Part shown: positions 62,193 through 64,000 of the stretch, piece after piece
How positions within the stretch are numbered: the first letter of the stretch is position 1
Layout of the letters: each line of letters opens with the position of its first letter
DNA from: UBA961 sp014191195
Lineage (GTDB): Bacteria; Bacteroidota; Ignavibacteria; Kapaibacteriales; UBA961
Direction of reading: 5' to 3'
Assembly: GCA_964204605.1 (NCBI GenBank)
Contig: OZ123195.1
Coordinates: 1,426,001-1,490,000 of the forward strand
Length of the DNA stretch: 64,000 nucleotides
Position numbers and translations under genes: made by a program
The notes under the pieces: model-generated
What the model was told of the DNA's origin: nothing
The model's input: only the letters and a program-made list of their open reading frames with translations
Databases searched by the model: none

Positions 62193-64000
62193 TTATTGAA
62201 GGTATTGCAGGTAATTTGAAACCAATATAGAGATCGTTAAATTTCTTGATTTCAACTTTTTCCATTCCTTGATATTTTTCTAATATATAATCAACTTTAG
62301 TAATTATATATTTAACTGCGGCATATGTTTGAGCAGTTGGAGCAGTTTCTGCAGAACTAACTGTTGAGGTTAATGCAGCTAATTTATTATTAAGTTTCAT
62401 TGGATAATTTAGAAGATCTTGTCCAGCCTTTGCTTTTGTTTGAATAAGTTCTTCTTCTATACTTTTAAGAGTATCATTAATAATTTTTCCCAAAGAAATA
62501 ATACTTTTTTTTGCAATTGAATCACTTACTTCTTTTTCAATCCTATCACTTGCCGATTGAATTGAATTCTTTATATCCCTTAATCGTCCAATTGTTTCAT
62601 GAATCTCTGTCACTTTTTTATTGATTTGCATGTGCATATCATATTGAGCTTTCAGATCAGCAATTGGTACCATTAATGCAGATTCTATAATGAATTTTTT
62701 CTTGGCAATAAGTGAATCCCCACTTTTCATACTAACAGAATATGTACCTGGTACTACTTTTGGGCCTGTATTTGAAGCACCCCATAATACAACAGGTGAT
62801 TCTTTTGCATCAGGCATTCTCATATTCCAAGTAAATCTATTAAAGCCAATCTGAGAAGATACAGCGGCATTATTTTCCTTTTTCTTTTCATCAGCATAAA
62901 AGGATGTCTCTGCTTTTACTTTGTCCCCTTTTAAAGTCTTATCAGATGAAAACTTTACCAATAAAGAATCAAATTGATCATGGAATTCTAATGTGATTGG
63001 TTTTTCAGATTTATTACCTACATAATATGAAACCATTACTCCATTAGGAAGATTCTGGCCAATTTGCATTTCTGGATAATAAAAAGATCCACCATCCATT
63101 CTCCAAGAATTTCTGGGAGCAAATAATAATGGCTCTGAACTAACTAAACTTTTATGATAAGAAGCTATATATCTAAGTGGCATAATATCATCTAATATCC
63201 AAAAAGATCTTCCATGTGTTGCAAGAATTAAGTCATGCTCTCTTTCATGAATCATTAAGTCATGTATTGGAGATCTAGGTACATTTTGTTGAAAAGATTG
63301 CCAAGAATTTCCGCCATTAACTGATATAAAGAGTCCGGTTTCTGTTCCAGCATAAAGTAAATCTTTTTGAACTGGATCTTCTCTTATTACTCTGGTATAT
63401 GATGGGGCTTGAATTCCATCGGTAATTAATTTCCATGAAGCTCCATAATCAGTTGTTTTTAATAAGTAAGGTTGTTGATCATCTGCAGATTTATATCTTG
63501 TAGCAGCTATATATGCAGTTCCTTCTTCATAATGCCCTACTTCTATAATACTAATAAGTGCTGGTTTTCCTTCATTAGGTAATATAGATGGAGTAACATT
63601 TTTCCAATTACTTCCACCATCTATAGTAATATACACTAAGCCGTCATCGCTACCTGTCCACAGAATATTAGGATTTATAGGTGATTCAGCAAATGCAAAG
63701 ATGGTGCAATATGTTTCTACGCCTGTATTATCTTTAGTTATGATTCCACCAGAAGCTTTTTGCTTTGATTTATCATTCGTCGTTAAATCTGGACTTATCT
63801 TATCCCAGGAATTACCACCTGTAGTAGATGCGAATACATGATTTCCGCATACATATAGCTTCTTCTTATCATGCTTAGAAAACACAATGGGATATGTCCA
63901 TTGAAATCTATATTGATGTGTTTCGGCACTACAACCAACTACATTTTCTGGATAGACACTTACATCTTGATCTTGATTAGTTTTTCTATGTAGTTTAGAA
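62179..64000 (-). CDS. Asp-box/VPS10-like propeller protein, 5' end beyond the window
   Basis: Partial: the reading frame stays open from the GTG at 63885 through the remaining 115 bases to the window edge (residues SKLHRKTNQDQDVSVYPENV... precede it), so the true start is outside; 606 residues are visible. Asp boxes TTGGNSW, TIDGGSNW, TTDYGASW and SVNGGNSW, the strings SPDLTTND and TKDNTGVETYCTIFAFAESP, GTETGLFISV and ATHGRSFWILDD align with the gene at 33-3146, so the two are paralogues. The C-terminal 200 residues are helical (VADLKAQYDMHMQINKKVTEIHETIGRLR and later) and there is no T9SS domain. It is a sortilin-like exported protein of unknown activity. The stop overlaps that of the Asp-box gene at 59045-62182. 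Confidence 0.8.
   Translation of the reverse strand, partial: SKLHRKTNQDQDVSVYPENVVGCSAETHQYRFQWTYPIVFSKHDKKKLYVCGNHVFASTTGGNSWDKISPDLTTNDKSKQKASGGIITKDNTGVETYCTIFAFAESPINPNILWTGSDDGLVYITIDGGSNWKNVTPSILPNEGKPALISIIEVGHYEEGTAYIAATRYKSADDQQPYLLKTTDYGASWKLITDGIQAPSYTRVIREDPVQKDLLYAGTETGLFISVNGGNSWQSFQQNVPRSPIHDLMIHEREHDLILATHGRSFWILDDIMPLRYIASYHKSLVSSEPLLFAPRNSWRMDGGSFYYPEMQIGQNLPNGVMVSYYVGNKSEKPITLEFHDQFDSLLVKFSSDKTLKGDKVKAETSFYADEKKKENNAAVSSQIGFNRFTWNMRMPDAKESPVVLWGASNTGPKVVPGTYSVSMKSGDSLIAKKKFIIESALMVPIADLKAQYDMHMQINKKVTEIHETIGRLRDIKNSIQSASDRIEKEVSDSIAKKSIISLGKIINDTLKSIEEELIQTKAKAGQDLLNYPMKLNNKLAALTSTVSSAETAPTAQTYAAVKYIITKVDYILEKYQGMEKVEIKKFNDLYIGFKLPAIPSIKPSH

Noticed and set aside
1..64000. 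CRISPR arrays, tRNA/rRNA genes, transposases, integrases or phage structural modules
   Set aside because: None found on reading the window; the endosialidase-chaperone-like protein stands among cellular secreted proteins and not in a phage context.

Overview
The window is strongly AT-rich, densely coding DNA from a bacterium of the Bacteroidota. The evidence is several secreted proteins ending in type IX secretion (T9SS) C-terminal sorting domains, many Asp-box (BNR) propellers, HYDIN/choice-of-anchor-D repeats, DUF1573 and DUF4412 proteins, an ECF sigma factor paired with a small membrane protein beginning MELDDLK, and one good TTTG-N19-TAnnTTTG promoter. Several starts also carry purine-rich Shine-Dalgarno-like sequences (4-9 nt upstream of 5448, 7465, 36041, 39404, 44056 and 44907), which is less typical of class Bacteroidia. 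I therefore lean towards the Chlorobi/Ignavibacteria/Kapabacteria side of the phylum. This is inference; no rRNA or tRNA gene is present to settle it. I found no mobile element, CRISPR array or phage module.

Layout. 33-3896 (minus): a large Asp-box propeller protein and a LolA-like periplasmic protein. 4146-5885 (plus): ECF sigma factor, its probable membrane partner and a DUF2231-like membrane protein. 5878-7337 (minus): AlkD-like glycosylase and ScpA. 7465-37858 (plus throughout): DUF4412 protein with a clear terminator, a 1303-aa HYDIN-repeat secreted protein, a GT4 glycosyltransferase, an AlbA_2/Schlafen-type regulator, then an envelope block (alpha-2-macroglobulin without thioester, TamB, MlaF-like ATPase, Ig-like lipoprotein, TolC, orphan histidine kinase, acyltransferase) and three secreted proteins (endosialidase-chaperone-like, propeller plus T9SS domain, zinc phospholipase-C-like). 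37877-46129: mixed-strand housekeeping and small envelope genes (radA, DUF2461, STAS, GT9, outer-membrane barrel, tandem DUF1573, DoxX/MauE, pth). 46130-51666 (minus): VIT/vWA/AgmX protein, heparinase-II/III-like protein, DUF3050 protein. 51981-57375 (plus): MFS transporter, YbdK-type ligase, PaaI thioesterase, amino-acid permease, PilM-like protein. 57381-64000: PQQ-type sugar dehydrogenase with T9SS domain, a 1045-aa Asp-box protein with tandem Fn3-like repeats and T9SS domain, and a second propeller protein, related to the first gene, that runs off the window edge.

The clearest functional theme is envelope biogenesis and surface or secreted proteins. TamB, the MlaF-like ATPase, TolC and the Ig-like lipoprotein concern outer-membrane assembly and lipid or export traffic; the glycosyltransferases, acyltransferase and heparinase-like protein suggest surface polysaccharide; the T9SS cargo proteins are exported by a secretion system encoded elsewhere.

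The most unusual items are: (1) a relic of malic enzyme at 25848-26185, in which only the two ends of the gene survive, in different frames; (2) a GC-rich structured RNA candidate on the minus strand at 51724-51817, ending in a terminator-like hairpin before the DUF3050 gene and not assignable to a family by eye; (3) two converging genes whose stop codons overlap in the centre of one shared palindromic terminator (62169-62192); (4) a perfect 26-bp hairpin after the second DUF1573 gene; and (5) an almost leaderless promoter at 42423-42459.
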